Of a stretch of DNA of 64,000 nucleotides, positions 38,968 to 48,070 are shown one piece after another. The notes below the pieces were generated by a model that had not been told where the DNA came from, did no database searches, and was given only the letters and a program-made list of their open reading frames with translations. The position numbers and the translations under genes were made by a program. The DNA is from JBGPEQ01 sp050180895 (GTDB lineage: Bacteria > Pseudomonadota > Alphaproteobacteria > Dongiales > Dongiaceae), in assembly GCA_050180895.1 (NCBI GenBank), contig JBFXDS010000002.1, positions 248,001 to 312,000 on the forward strand. The letters run 5' to 3'. Each line of letters begins with the position of its first letter. Position 1 is the stretch's first letter.

Positions 38968-40521
38968 ATGGGTATCTTCAAGGGAATGGCGCGGCGCAAG
39001 TTCATGAAGTACGCCGCGGCCGGCGCCGGCGCGGCGGCGGCCAACCGGTTCTCGGTCGGCGGCAGGGCTTTCGCCCAGGACAAGATCATCCTGCCGCCGA
39101 GCGGCAACAAGTTCAACAATGTCGAGCTGACCTATTTTCAGGACTCGAACTGGCTGCACGCCCCGCTCTGGCTGTCGCCCACCTTCATGAAGGAGGCCGG
39201 CGTCGGCATCAAGAGCCGCGAGCTCTACGACGGCGGCGACACCATGTCGAAGGTGCTGCCGCAGCTGCTGTCGAAGCAGCCGCGCTTCGATTGGGCGCAG
39301 TATCCCAGCCTGTTCTTCGGCGCCTTCGCCGAGACCGGCCAGCTGGAGCCGCTCGACGACTATCTCGCGCAATACCCGAGTTCGAAGGAGTATCTCGACT
39401 GGGTGATGCCGGCCTATGGCGAGTTCTACACGAAGTGGAACGACAAGACCTACGGCCTGTTCATCGACGGCGACATCCACGTCCTGCACTACCGCAAGTC
39501 GCATTTCGCCAACCCGGAGCTGCAGAAGAAGTACTCGGCCCGCTTCCAGCGTGAGCTGCAGGTGCCGAAAACCTGGCAGGAGTTCCTCGACTGCACGCAG
39601 TTCTTCACCGAGGAGCTGTCGAGCCAGGGGATCTACGGCACGTCGATGGTCGTCAACCCGCCGAACTTCGGCTGGGGTTTCTGGATGGACGTCGCCGCCG
39701 GCAACGGCGTGAACTACTTCGACGAGAACATGAACCCGACCATCAACACGCCGCAGGCGGTCGAGGCCCTGGACATGTTCAAGGAGATCATCAAGTTCGG
39801 CCCGCCAGGCGGCGAATCGATGGATCTGTCGCAGACCATCCAGCGCTGGCAGTCGGGCGCCGACGTCATGTCCATCTGGTGGATCGACCTCGCGGAGTTC
39901 ACCGTGCAGCAGCAGGGGCTGGAGCGCGCGGAGGACCAGGGCGCCGACATCGTCCCCGGCTGGAAGCAGGCGGACGGCAGCGTCAACCACCGCTCGATCT
40001 CGCTGTGGTGCCGCACCCTGTCGATCCCGAAGAACCTGCCGCAGGACGTGAAGGATGCTGCGTTCTACTTCATCTACCGCATGTCGCATCCTTACGTGTC
40101 CGACTACATCGTTGCCGATCCCTATTGTGGCACCGATCCCTACGGCGCCTCGCACTACACCGACGAGGCGGCGCAGCACTATCTCGAGCCCAACCCGCAG
40201 CGCGGCACCGACAACGAGCTGTGGGCCGTCAACACCGGCATCTTCAAGAACTTCGCCACCGCCCGCGAGCATCTCGATGGCGGCCTTAAGAACGTGCAGG
40301 TCGGCTATCCCCAGTTCTACTGGGAGGGCACGCCCGAATATGCCGATGCGCTTGGCCGCAACATCTCCAAGGCGGTCACCGGCGAACTCAGCTCGCAGCA
40401 AGCCCTCGACGAGGCGGCGGAGGAATGGACCAAGATCGTGCAGAAGCTGGGCATCGACAAGCAGAAGGCGCAGTACGCCAACTTCCTCTCCGGTGCCCGC
40501 AAGCTCGGCTATAAGATCTGA
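38968..40521 (+). CDS. Tat-exported ABC transporter substrate-binding protein
   Basis: This 517-residue precursor has a twin-arginine signal (MARRKFMKYAAAGAGAAAANRF) with cleavage likely after AFA near residue 38. The mature protein shows family 1 binding-protein traits: VELTYFQDSNWLHAPLW, PRFDWAQYPSLFFGAFAETGQLEPLDDYLAQYP, SIWWIDLAEFTVQ and EELSSQGIYGTSMVVNPPNFGWGFWMD. The many aromatic residues suit a sugar or polyol ligand. A GGGAGGAGGGAG ribosome site precedes the ATG. It is the last transporter gene before dhaKL. Confidence 0.87.
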   Translation: MGIFKGMARRKFMKYAAAGAGAAAANRFSVGGRAFAQDKIILPPSGNKFNNVELTYFQDSNWLHAPLWLSPTFMKEAGVGIKSRELYDGGDTMSKVLPQLLSKQPRFDWAQYPSLFFGAFAETGQLEPLDDYLAQYPSSKEYLDWVMPAYGEFYTKWNDKTYGLFIDGDIHVLHYRKSHFANPELQKKYSARFQRELQVPKTWQEFLDCTQFFTEELSSQGIYGTSMVVNPPNFGWGFWMDVAAGNGVNYFDENMNPTINTPQAVEALDMFKEIIKFGPPGGESMDLSQTIQRWQSGADVMSIWWIDLAEFTVQQQGLERAEDQGADIVPGWKQADGSVNHRSISLWCRTLSIPKNLPQDVKDAAFYFIYRMSHPYVSDYIVADPYCGTDPYGASHYTDEAAQHYLEPNPQRGTDNELWAVNTGIFKNFATAREHLDGGLKNVQVGYPQFYWEGTPEYADALGRNISKAVTGELSSQQALDEAAEEWTKIVQKLGIDKQKAQYANFLSGARKLGYKI

Positions 40522-40537
40522 CGCGGCCTCAATCGCT

Positions 40538-40608
40538 GTAGGGGCGACCGGCGGGTCGCCCCTACGGGGCACGACTATGTAGGGGCGGCCCGCGTGGCCG
40601 CCCCCGCG
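40538..40608. repeat. Two adjacent GC-rich hairpin repeats
   Basis: Hairpin one (40538-40565) has arms GTAGGGGCGACC and GGTCGCCCCTAC. Hairpin two (40579-40605) has TAGGGGCGGCC against GGCCGCCCCC. The two are related in sequence and belong to a dispersed REP-like family. They fill the gap between the binding-protein and dhaK genes and may weaken read-through. Confidence 0.85.
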
Positions 40609-40633
40609 AGCCACCCGTCCTTCGGTTGGTGTC

Positions 40634-41635
40634 ATGAAGAAAATCCTCAACGACCCCTTCAAGTATGTCGACGAGATGCTCGAAGGTCTGTGCGCGGCTC
40701 ATCCGGAATTCTACCGGCAGCCGCGCCCGGGCGCCCGCATCATCGTCCGGCCGGACGCGCCGTTCACCGGCAAGGTCGGCATCGTCTCCGGCGGCGGCTC
40801 CGGCCACCTGCCGATCTTCACCGGCTATGTCGGGCCGGGCCTGCTCGACGCCTGCGCCATCGGCGACATCTTCGCCTCGCCCTCGGTCGAGCAGATGGCC
40901 GAGGCCATGCGGGCCGCCCATGGCGGCGCCGGCGTCCTCCGCCTCTACGGCAACTACGGCGGCGACGTCATGAATTTCGACATGGCCGGCGAGATGCTGG
41001 AGATGGAGGACATTAAATCGACAACCGTGCTCCTCGCCGACGACGTCGCCAGCGCCAAGCCGGCGGAGCGGCAGAAGCGGCGCGGCGTCGCCGGCATGGT
41101 CTACGCCTTCAAGATCGCAGGCGCCCAGGCCGATCGCATGGCGAGCCTGGAGGAGGTCACGCGCGTCGCCCAGAAGGTGGCTGATGCCTGCCTCTCGGCC
41201 GGGGCCGCGCTTACGCCCTGCACGGTGCCCCAGGTCGGCAAGCCGACCTTCGCCATCGGCGACGACGAGATGGAGATGGGCATGGGCATCCATGGCGAGC
41301 CCGGCGTCTGGCGCGGCAAGCTGAAGAGCGCCGACGCCATCGCCGACGAGATGCTGCAGATGCTGCTCGCCGACCGCCCGCTCGCGGCCGGCGACTGCGT
41401 CTCCATGCTCGTCAACAGCCTTGGGGCCACGCCGCCGGAGGAGCTCTACATCATCTATCGCTTCGTGCAGCGGGCGCTTGCCGACCGCGGCGTCCAGATC
41501 GTCATGCCGCTGGTCGGCCGCTACGCTACCTCCATGGAGATGGCCGGCCTCTCGATCACGCTCTGCCGCCTCGACGACGAACTGGAGCAGCTCCTGCGCG
41601 CCCCCGCTGCCTGCGCCTTCTGGCGCGTCGTCTAA
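40634..41635 (+). CDS. dhaK: Dihydroxyacetone kinase subunit DhaK
   Basis: The 333-residue protein has the DhaK fold with the substrate-binding GGGSGHLPIFTGYVG, GNYGGDVMNFDMA, and the histidine that covalently binds the keto-sugar, His220 in GMGIHGEPG. With DhaL it phosphorylates dihydroxyacetone or a related short keto compound. DhaL may receive phosphate from ATP or from a PTS protein DhaM; no dhaM gene is nearby. The ribosome site is weak. The sugar could equally be a keto-tetrose, since several DhaK homologues act on such substrates. Confidence 0.92.
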   Translation: MKKILNDPFKYVDEMLEGLCAAHPEFYRQPRPGARIIVRPDAPFTGKVGIVSGGGSGHLPIFTGYVGPGLLDACAIGDIFASPSVEQMAEAMRAAHGGAGVLRLYGNYGGDVMNFDMAGEMLEMEDIKSTTVLLADDVASAKPAERQKRRGVAGMVYAFKIAGAQADRMASLEEVTRVAQKVADACLSAGAALTPCTVPQVGKPTFAIGDDEMEMGMGIHGEPGVWRGKLKSADAIADEMLQMLLADRPLAAGDCVSMLVNSLGATPPEELYIIYRFVQRALADRGVQIVMPLVGRYATSMEMAGLSITLCRLDDELEQLLRAPAACAFWRVV

Positions 41636-41645
41636 GTCGCGGCCC

Positions 41646-42254
41646 ATGTCCGATGGCCTGACGACGGAGACGTTGCGTGCCGGTCTGACGAAGATCGCGG
41701 CTGGCATGGAGGCGGCCGCGGCCGAGCTGTCGGCGCTCGACGGCCAGGTCGGCGACGGAGACCTGGGCGTCACCATGCAGCGCGGTTGCCGCGAGATGAT
41801 GAACGAGCTGCCCGGCCTTCCCGCCGATCTCGGGTTGGCGCTGATGAAATGCGCCCAGGCCTTCACCCGCATCTCCGGCTCGACCTACGGCACCCTACTG
41901 GCGACCGGCCTGATGAGCGCCGCCAAGGCGGTCAAGGGCCGCACGGACCTGCCCTGGATTGAGTTGCCGGCGCTGCTCGGTGGCGCCCTGGAGGCAATGA
42001 TGCAGCGGGGCAGGGGTACCCTCGGCGACAAGACCGTCCTCGACGTCCTCGCCGCCGTGCGCGACGCCACCGCAGGCGTCAGCGATCCGGCCGCCATGCT
42101 TGCCGCAGCGGCATCAGCCGCACAAGCCGCGCTCGATGAATTCCGCGGCAGGCTGGCGCGCCAGGGCCGCGCCCGCATCTTCGGCGACAAGACCATCGGC
42201 CTCGACGATCCCGGCATGGTCGCCTTCAAGCGCATTATCGACAGCCTGAAGTGA
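41646..42254 (+). CDS. dhaL: Dihydroxyacetone kinase subunit DhaL
   Basis: The 202-residue helical-barrel subunit holds the nucleotide. The Mg/ADP-binding aspartates are in LDGQVGDGDLGVTM and GTLGDKTVLDVL, and SGSTYGTLLATGLM is the third conserved block. It starts ten bases after dhaK. As a stand-alone subunit, separate from DhaK, it recalls the E. coli PTS-type system, although ATP-dependent split forms exist too. Confidence 0.92.
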   Translation: MSDGLTTETLRAGLTKIAAGMEAAAAELSALDGQVGDGDLGVTMQRGCREMMNELPGLPADLGLALMKCAQAFTRISGSTYGTLLATGLMSAAKAVKGRTDLPWIELPALLGGALEAMMQRGRGTLGDKTVLDVLAAVRDATAGVSDPAAMLAAAASAAQAALDEFRGRLARQGRARIFGDKTIGLDDPGMVAFKRIIDSLK

Positions 42255-42320
42255 CAGCGAGCAGGGCGCCCGTGTCATCGGTGGTACCAACAACCTGCTG
42301 AAGCGACGGGAGTCCACACC

Positions 42321-42758
42321 ATGCTCAAAGGCATAGACCCGCTGTTGCACGCCGACCTGCTGCACATCCTGCGCGCCATGGGACATGGCGACGACCTCGT
42401 GATCGTCGATGGCAACTTCCCTGCCGCCAGCGCCGGCCGGCGCGTCGTCCGCCTCGACGGCGTCGCCGCCCCGCGCGCGGCGAAGGCGATCCTTTCGGTC
42501 CTGCCGCTCGACGATTTCGTCGACAAGCCGGCGGCGGTCATGCAGGTCGTCGGCGACGCCAAGGCCGTGCCGCCCGTCTGCCGCGAATTCCAGGAGATCG
42601 TCGATGCCGCGGAGGGCCGCCACTGGGAGCTCGACCGCATCGAGCGCTTCGCCTTCTACGAGCGCGCCAAGGCCGCCTTTGCCCTCGTCGTTACCGGCGA
42701 GCGCCGCCTCTACGGCAACCTGCTCCTGAAGAAGGGCATCATCCGCCCAGAAGACTAG
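42321..42758 (+). CDS. RbsD/FucU-family sugar mutarotase
   Basis: The 145-residue protein matches the RbsD/FucU fold: MLKGIDPLLHADLLHILRAMGHGDDLVIVDGNFPA has the conserved histidines and aspartate, and VTGERRLYGNLLLKKGII is the C-terminal mark, closer to FucU than to RbsD. It would interconvert alpha and beta anomers of fucose, ribose or a similar sugar. It ends the transporter/DhaKL group and suggests that the imported compound is, or becomes, a sugar with a ring form. Confidence 0.87.
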   Translation: MLKGIDPLLHADLLHILRAMGHGDDLVIVDGNFPAASAGRRVVRLDGVAAPRAAKAILSVLPLDDFVDKPAAVMQVVGDAKAVPPVCREFQEIVDAAEGRHWELDRIERFAFYERAKAAFALVVTGERRLYGNLLLKKGIIRPED

Positions 42759-42842
42759 CCACGAAGCCACAAAGGACGGGGGAAGTCGCGGGAGCTGTGC
42801 CCCGGCCACTCTCGTCTTTGTATTCTCCGTGCCTTTGTGGTG
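42759..42842. repeat. Weak inverted repeat before mtnK
   Basis: CCACAAAGGACGG (42767-42779) and CCGTGCCTTTGTGG (42827-42840) are imperfect reverse complements at the two ends of the gap. The pattern resembles a common dispersed repeat with CCACAAAGG ends. I see no promoter between them. Confidence 0.4.
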
Positions 42843-42855
42843 AATCTTCTTCGCA

Positions 42856-44142
42856 ATGAAAGGCAAGCTCGAAACCCCGCCACCCGGCTATCGGCCGCAC
42901 GATGCCAACAGTCTGCGCGGATATCTGGCGCAACGGCCGCAGCTGGCCGCCCGCCTCGGCGGCACCGCCGCCCTGTGGCGGATCGAGGAGGTGGGCGACG
43001 GCAACCTCAACCTCGTCTTCCTGATCCGCGGCCCGGGTGGCGCGCTCTGCGCCAAGCAGGCGCTGCCCTATGTGCGGCTCGTGGGCGAGAGCTGGCCGCT
43101 CCCCCTCTCGCGCGCCCATTACGAGCACATCGCGCTCGCGGAGGAGGCGAGGCACGCGCCCGACCTGGTGCCGGCCGTGCATCTCTTCGATCCGGCCGCC
43201 TCCATGACCGTCATGGATTGCCTCGACGGCCACATCATCATGCGAAAGGGGATGATCGCGGCCGCGCGCTATCCGCGCTTCGCCGGCGACATCGCCCGCT
43301 TCCTGGCGGAGACGCTCTTCCGCACCTCCGACCTGGCGCTGCCCGCCGGCGAGAAGAAGCGCCGCGTCGGCGAGCTGGCCGGCAACGTCATGCTGTGGAA
43401 GATCACCGAGGACCTGATCTTCACCGATCCCTACCGCGTCGCCGAGCTGAACCGCTGGACCACGCCCCAGCTCGACGCCGACGCCAAGGCCGTCCGCGAC
43501 GACGTCGCCCTCAAGATCGCCGTCGCCGAGCTCAAGGGAAAGTTCCTCTGCGACGCGCAGGCGATGATCCACGGCGATCTCCACACCGGCTCGATCATGG
43601 TCACCGCCGAGTCGACCAAGGTCATCGATCCTGAGTTCGTCATGTACGGCCCCGTGGGGTTCGACACCGGCGCCGTGATCGGCAACCTGCTGCTGTCCTA
43701 TTTCAGCCAGGACGGCCACGCCGAGTCGCCGGGCGCCCGCAGCGACTATCAGGAGTGGATCCTGCAGCAGGCCGAGGCCGTCTGGACCGGGTTCGTCGGC
43801 CGCTTCCTGGCGCTGTGGAACAGTGACGCCGCCGCCGGCGACGCCTACCCGAAGGCGCTGTTCGCCGACGAGGCGGGCCGCCGCGCCTTCGCCGGCGTCC
43901 AGCACGCCTACATGCGCCGTCTCTTCGCCGACACGCTCGGTTTCGCCGCCGCCAAGATGATCCGCCGCATCCTCGGCCTGGCGCACGTCCTCGACCTCGA
44001 CAGCATCAAGGACCCGGAACGACGCGCCGCCTGCGAGCGCCGTGCCCTGCGCCTCGCCCGCGCGCTGATGGTCGAGCGCGCGCGCTTCGGCTCGATCGCC
44101 GAGGTGACGCAGGCGGCACGAGATACGACCGCGGCGTCCTGA
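42856..44142 (+). CDS. mtnK: S-methyl-5-thioribose kinase
   Basis: The 428-residue kinase belongs to the methylthioribose kinase branch of the APH fold. Marks are EVGDGNLNLVFLI with the nucleotide loop, KQALPYVRLVGESWPL with the lysine, MIHGDLHTGSIM with the catalytic aspartate, and VIDPEFVMYGPVGFDTG with the Mg aspartate. It phosphorylates methylthioribose in methionine salvage. The next enzyme, MtnA, is encoded at 55082-56209 on the other strand, about 11 kb away. It follows the RbsD/FucU gene by about 100 bases but belongs to another pathway. Confidence 0.94.
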   Translation: MKGKLETPPPGYRPHDANSLRGYLAQRPQLAARLGGTAALWRIEEVGDGNLNLVFLIRGPGGALCAKQALPYVRLVGESWPLPLSRAHYEHIALAEEARHAPDLVPAVHLFDPAASMTVMDCLDGHIIMRKGMIAAARYPRFAGDIARFLAETLFRTSDLALPAGEKKRRVGELAGNVMLWKITEDLIFTDPYRVAELNRWTTPQLDADAKAVRDDVALKIAVAELKGKFLCDAQAMIHGDLHTGSIMVTAESTKVIDPEFVMYGPVGFDTGAVIGNLLLSYFSQDGHAESPGARSDYQEWILQQAEAVWTGFVGRFLALWNSDAAAGDAYPKALFADEAGRRAFAGVQHAYMRRLFADTLGFAAAKMIRRILGLAHVLDLDSIKDPERRAACERRALRLARALMVERARFGSIAEVTQAARDTTAAS

Positions 44143-44271
44143 CGCGCTGTCACGCGTCTGTCACTCCACTGTAACGCAATTGTTGCGGACGCCCCGGCCG
44201 GGCGATACCCTGGATGGCCGCTGTCGCGTCCGAACGGCAGCGCCAGGGAGTGCAAAAGGGAGAAGAAGGAC

Positions 44272-45285
44272 ATGACCAGAACACTGAAGCTCGCGACGGG
44301 CGCAGCCCTCGCGGCGGCTCTGATGCTGTCGCTGCAAGCGCAGGCCGGCGAGATCACCGCCTACACGTCGCTCGAGGAGGACGACGTCAAGATCTACCTG
44401 GAGGCGTTCGCCAAGGCCGAGCCCGACATCCATGTGAACGTGCTGCGCCTGTCGACCGGCGATCTGGGCGCGCGCATCCTCGCCGAGAAGAGCAACCCCC
44501 ACCAGGACGTCATCTGGGGCTGGGCGGTGACGCAGATGGCCGATCCCCGCATCCTCGAGATGATCGAGCCCTACAAGCCGAAGGGCATCGACGAGGTGAA
44601 GACGGCCTTCAAGGATTCGCAGAATCGCTGGTTCGCGACGACCGGATATTTCGCCGGCTTCTGCGTCAACACCGAGATCCTGAAGCAGGACGGCTTGTCC
44701 GTCCCGGCCTCGTGGCAGGACCTTCTCGATCCCAAATACAAGGGCAAGATCGTCATGCCCAACCCGGCCAGTTCGGGTACGGGCTACCTGCAGATCGCGT
44801 CCATCCTGCAGATGAAGGGCGAGGAGGAGGGCTGGAAGTTCCTGAAGCAGCTCGACGAGAACATCGCCCAGTACATCAAGTCCGGCTCCAAGCCGTGCAA
44901 GATGGCGAGCGCGGGCGAATACGCGATCGGCGCCTCCTTCGCCTTCAGCGCGGTCAAGCAGATCATGGAGGGCTACCCGATCGTGCTGGTCGTGCCGAAA
45001 GAGGGCGCCGGCTACGAGATCGAGGTCAGCTCGCTGATGAAGACGTCGAAGAACAAGGACGACGCCAAGAAGTTCCTCGACTGGCTGCTGACCCTCGATG
45101 CGGCGAAGCTCTACGGGCAGCGGGCCGAGATGTCGTCCGTGCCGGGCGCCGCGCCGACCGAGGAAGTGCTGAAGGCCGGTCTGCCGGCCGACGTGTCGAG
45201 CGTCCTCTACCCGATGGATTTCGACTGGTCCGCCCAGAACAAGGACCGCATCCTCGCCAAGTGGCAGGCGGAGCTCGAGCGCTGA
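44272..45285 (+). CDS. ABC transporter substrate-binding protein, 2-aminoethylphosphonate type
   Basis: This 337-residue precursor has a Sec signal (LKLATGAALAAALMLSLQAQA, cut near residue 25). The mature part begins GEITAYTSLEEDDVKIYLEAFAKAEPDIHVNVLRLSTGDLGARILAEKSNP, which resembles the putative 2-aminoethylphosphonate binding proteins and, more widely, the Fe(III)-type family. GYFAGFCVNTEIL and MPNPASSGTGYL follow. No phosphonate-degrading gene is nearby, so the ligand remains an inference. The 130-base gap before it has direct TGTCAC copies and CGCAA-TTG-TTGCG (44175-44187), a possible operator. Confidence 0.85.
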   Translation: MTRTLKLATGAALAAALMLSLQAQAGEITAYTSLEEDDVKIYLEAFAKAEPDIHVNVLRLSTGDLGARILAEKSNPHQDVIWGWAVTQMADPRILEMIEPYKPKGIDEVKTAFKDSQNRWFATTGYFAGFCVNTEILKQDGLSVPASWQDLLDPKYKGKIVMPNPASSGTGYLQIASILQMKGEEEGWKFLKQLDENIAQYIKSGSKPCKMASAGEYAIGASFAFSAVKQIMEGYPIVLVVPKEGAGYEIEVSSLMKTSKNKDDAKKFLDWLLTLDAAKLYGQRAEMSSVPGAAPTEEVLKAGLPADVSSVLYPMDFDWSAQNKDRILAKWQAELER

Positions 45286-45290
45286 TCGCC

Positions 45291-45324
45291 GCGCCCCGGC
45301 GGGCGGCAACGCCTGCCGGGGCGC
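45291..45324 (+). terminator. Strong stem-loop after the binding-protein gene
   Basis: GCGCCCCGGCGGGC (45291-45304) pairs with GCCTGCCGGGGCGC (45311-45324) through a six-base loop, with one G-T pair. GTTTCT follows, a short T-rich tail. It may partly terminate transcription or protect the upstream message, giving more binding protein than ATPase and permease. Confidence 0.65.
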
Positions 45325-45343
45325 CGTTTCTCCGGGACATCCG

Positions 45344-46375
45344 GTGTTCCTCAGCCTGCGCAAAATTGCAAAGCGCTTCGGCGCCGTCGCGGCGCTCGAG
45401 ACGATCGATCTCGACATCGAGAATGGCGGCTTCGTCTGCTTCCTCGGCCCCTCGGGCTGCGGCAAGACCACGCTCCTGCGCATCATCGCCGGCCTGGAGA
45501 CGCCTGACGGCGGCGAGATCCTGCTGAACGGCAAGGACCTCTCGCGCATTCCGGCGCGGCTGCGCAACTTCGGCATCGTCTTTCAGTCCTATTCGTTGTT
45601 CCCGAACATGACGGTCGCGAAGAACGTCGCCTACGGCCTGGAATGCCGGCAGTGGCAACGCGACGCGATCGACCGCCGCGTCCGCGAGTTGCTGGCGCTG
45701 GTCCATCTGGAAGACCAGACCCATAAGCTGCCGCATCAGTTGTCCGGCGGGCAGCAGCAACGCGTCGCCCTGGCGCGGGCCCTGGCGCCGGAGCCCGCCG
45801 TCCTGCTCCTCGACGAGCCGCTGTCGGCGTTGGACGCCAAGGTGCGCGAAGAGCTCCGCGGCGAGATCAGGGACCTTCAGGCCGCCCTGGGAATTACGAC
45901 CATCATGGTGACCCACGACCAGGACGAGGCCATGGAGATGGCCGACCGCATCGTGGTCATGAACAAGGGCGTGATCGAACAGGCGGGCAGCGCCGCGGAC
46001 CTGTACGACAGGCCGGCCAACCGTTTCGTCGCCGAATTCATCGGCCGCATGAATCTGGTGCGTCTTGATTCCCGGCTTCAGGGCCTGGCTGGCTTTAGCG
46101 CGTTCCGCGCGCAAGGCTCGGCTCCGGTGGTCATCGGCATCCGTCCCGAGCATATCGAACTGGCGAACGGCGACGCTGCCGCCATCGATGTGCTGCAGGG
46201 CATCGTGGAACGTATTGTCTATCTTGGGCGCATCACCCGTATCCGGCTCGACGTCGATGGCCAGCCGCTCCTGGTCGACCTGCAGGGCCGGCCTGAGGGC
46301 GTGCGGCAGGGCGCCCGCCTGGCCGTGCGCATACCGGCGCAGGCCGTCCATCGCTTCGCGGAGGCCGCGACATGA
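45344..46375 (+). CDS. ABC transporter ATP-binding protein, 2-aminoethylphosphonate type
   Basis: This 343-residue ATPase has Walker A GPSGCGKTT, signature LSGGQQQR, Walker B VLLLDEPLSALDAK, H-loop MVTHDQDEAMEMADRIVVM and a C-terminal TOBE domain (about 245-335). The start MFLSLRKIAKRFGAVAALETIDLDI is normal for the family, reached by a GTG at 45344. It overlaps the permease gene by four bases and supplies energy to the importer. Confidence 0.9.
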   Translation: MFLSLRKIAKRFGAVAALETIDLDIENGGFVCFLGPSGCGKTTLLRIIAGLETPDGGEILLNGKDLSRIPARLRNFGIVFQSYSLFPNMTVAKNVAYGLECRQWQRDAIDRRVRELLALVHLEDQTHKLPHQLSGGQQQRVALARALAPEPAVLLLDEPLSALDAKVREELRGEIRDLQAALGITTIMVTHDQDEAMEMADRIVVMNKGVIEQAGSAADLYDRPANRFVAEFIGRMNLVRLDSRLQGLAGFSAFRAQGSAPVVIGIRPEHIELANGDAAAIDVLQGIVERIVYLGRITRIRLDVDGQPLLVDLQGRPEGVRQGARLAVRIPAQAVHRFAEAAT

Positions 46376-48048
46376 CCGTCGCGCCGGCCGGCGCGCACGT
46401 TCCGTCGCGGCTGGATGTCGATCGGTTGCTGCCCGCCGCGCTGGCGGTCCTCGTGGCGGTCCCGCTCGTCCTGTTCGTGCTGTACCCGCTGGGGAGCATC
46501 CTCCGGCGCAGCTTCGCGACCCCGGACGGATTCGGCCTCGGCAATTACCTCCGCTACCTGCAGCAGCCGAAGTTCGTCGACATCGTCTTCAACAGCTTCG
46601 CCGTGTCGATCGTGTCGACGCTGCTGACGATCGCGCTCGCCTACGGGTTCGCCTTCGCGATGCATCGCTCGGCGATCCCCTGCAAGGGCGCGTTCCGCCT
46701 GATCGCGCTGGTGCCGCTGTTCGCGCCGTCGCTGGTCCAGGCGATGGGCATCCTGTTCCTCTTCGGCCGCAACGGGATCATCAACCGGACATTCGATGCC
46801 GGCATCGAGATCTACGGGTTCTGGGGCATCGTCATAGCCGAGGCGTTCTACAGCTTTCCGCACGCCTTCCTGATCCTGTCCGCCGCGCTCGCCGTCGCCG
46901 ATGCCCGGCTGTACGAGTCGGCGCAGATGCTGGGCGCGACGGGCCTGCGCCGGTTCCTCACGGTGACGCTGCCCTCGACGAAATACGGGCTGGCGTCGGC
47001 GATCTTCATCGTCTTCACCATCGTGATCACCGACTTCGGCAACCCGATGGTCATCGGCGGCGACTACAACGTGCTGGCGACCGAGATCTACAACCAGGTC
47101 TCCGGCCAGGCCAATTTCGAGATGGGCGCCGTGGTCGGCATGATCCTGCTCGTTCCGGCGGCGATCGCCGTGGCCGTGGAGAAGTGGGTGGCGCGCCGCC
47201 AGTACGCGGTCGTCGGCAATGGCGCGCAGCCGCTGGTGATCCGGCCCAGCCCGCGCTTCGACGCCGCCATGCTCGCCTACGTCCTGGTCATCTGCGCCGG
47301 CATCCTGACGATCATCGGCATCGTCGTCGTCGCCAGCTTCGCGACCCTCTGGCCCTACAAAATGAGCCCGAGCCTGCGGCATTACAGCTTCGACGTGCAG
47401 AACGGCCTGCAGCCGCTGTGGACGAGCATCTGGGTATCGCTGATGGCCGCGGTCCTCGGCATGGTCTTCGTGGTGATGAGCGCCCATGTCGTGCACAAGC
47501 ACCAGAACCCCTTCACGCGGATGCTGTATTTCCTGTCGATCCTGCCGGCGGCCGTGCCGGGCATGGTGCTGGGGCTCGGCTACATCCTGGCGTTCAACGA
47601 CCCCGCCAACCCGGTCTATGCGATCTACGGCACGCTGGTGATCCTGGCCGTCTGCAACGTCTATCACTACCACGCCCAGGGGTTCCTCATCGCCACGACG
47701 AGCCTCAAGCAGATCAGCGGCACGCTGGACGAGGCGTCGACCTCGCTGGGCGCCGGCTTCCTGCGCACGCTCCGCAAGATCACCCTGCCGCTGATCTGGC
47801 CCTCGGTGGTGAGCGTCGGCGTCTTCTTCTTCCTGCGCAGCATGGTGACGCTATCGGCCGTGATCTTCCTGATCACGCCGAAGACCCAGCTCGCCGCCGT
47901 GTCGGTGCTGCTGCTGGACGACGCCGGCAATCAGAACCAGGCGGCAGCGTTCTCGGTCTGCATCATGCTCGTGGTGGCCGCGACGCTGGTCGCCTTCCAG
48001 ATCCTGCTGCGCCTGCTCGGCGTCCGCAGCATCTCGCTGATCCGATAG
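46372..48048 (+). CDS. ABC transporter permease, double-domain, 2-aminoethylphosphonate type
   Basis: The 558-residue membrane protein has two six-helix permease halves. Coupling loops are YESAQMLGATGLRRFLTVTLPSTKYG in the first half and DEASTSLGAGFLRTLRKITLPLIWPS in the second. This fused form is the normal arrangement for the Fe(III)/phosphonate-type family. Its stop is 22 bases from that of the convergent HAD gene, with no clear terminator between. Confidence 0.9.
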   Translation: MTVAPAGAHVPSRLDVDRLLPAALAVLVAVPLVLFVLYPLGSILRRSFATPDGFGLGNYLRYLQQPKFVDIVFNSFAVSIVSTLLTIALAYGFAFAMHRSAIPCKGAFRLIALVPLFAPSLVQAMGILFLFGRNGIINRTFDAGIEIYGFWGIVIAEAFYSFPHAFLILSAALAVADARLYESAQMLGATGLRRFLTVTLPSTKYGLASAIFIVFTIVITDFGNPMVIGGDYNVLATEIYNQVSGQANFEMGAVVGMILLVPAAIAVAVEKWVARRQYAVVGNGAQPLVIRPSPRFDAAMLAYVLVICAGILTIIGIVVVASFATLWPYKMSPSLRHYSFDVQNGLQPLWTSIWVSLMAAVLGMVFVVMSAHVVHKHQNPFTRMLYFLSILPAAVPGMVLGLGYILAFNDPANPVYAIYGTLVILAVCNVYHYHAQGFLIATTSLKQISGTLDEASTSLGAGFLRTLRKITLPLIWPSVVSVGVFFFLRSMVTLSAVIFLITPKTQLAAVSVLLLDDAGNQNQAAAFSVCIMLVVAATLVAFQILLRLLGVRSISLIR

Positions 48049-48070
48049 TCGCCGAGGCTCTCTCGCCGCC

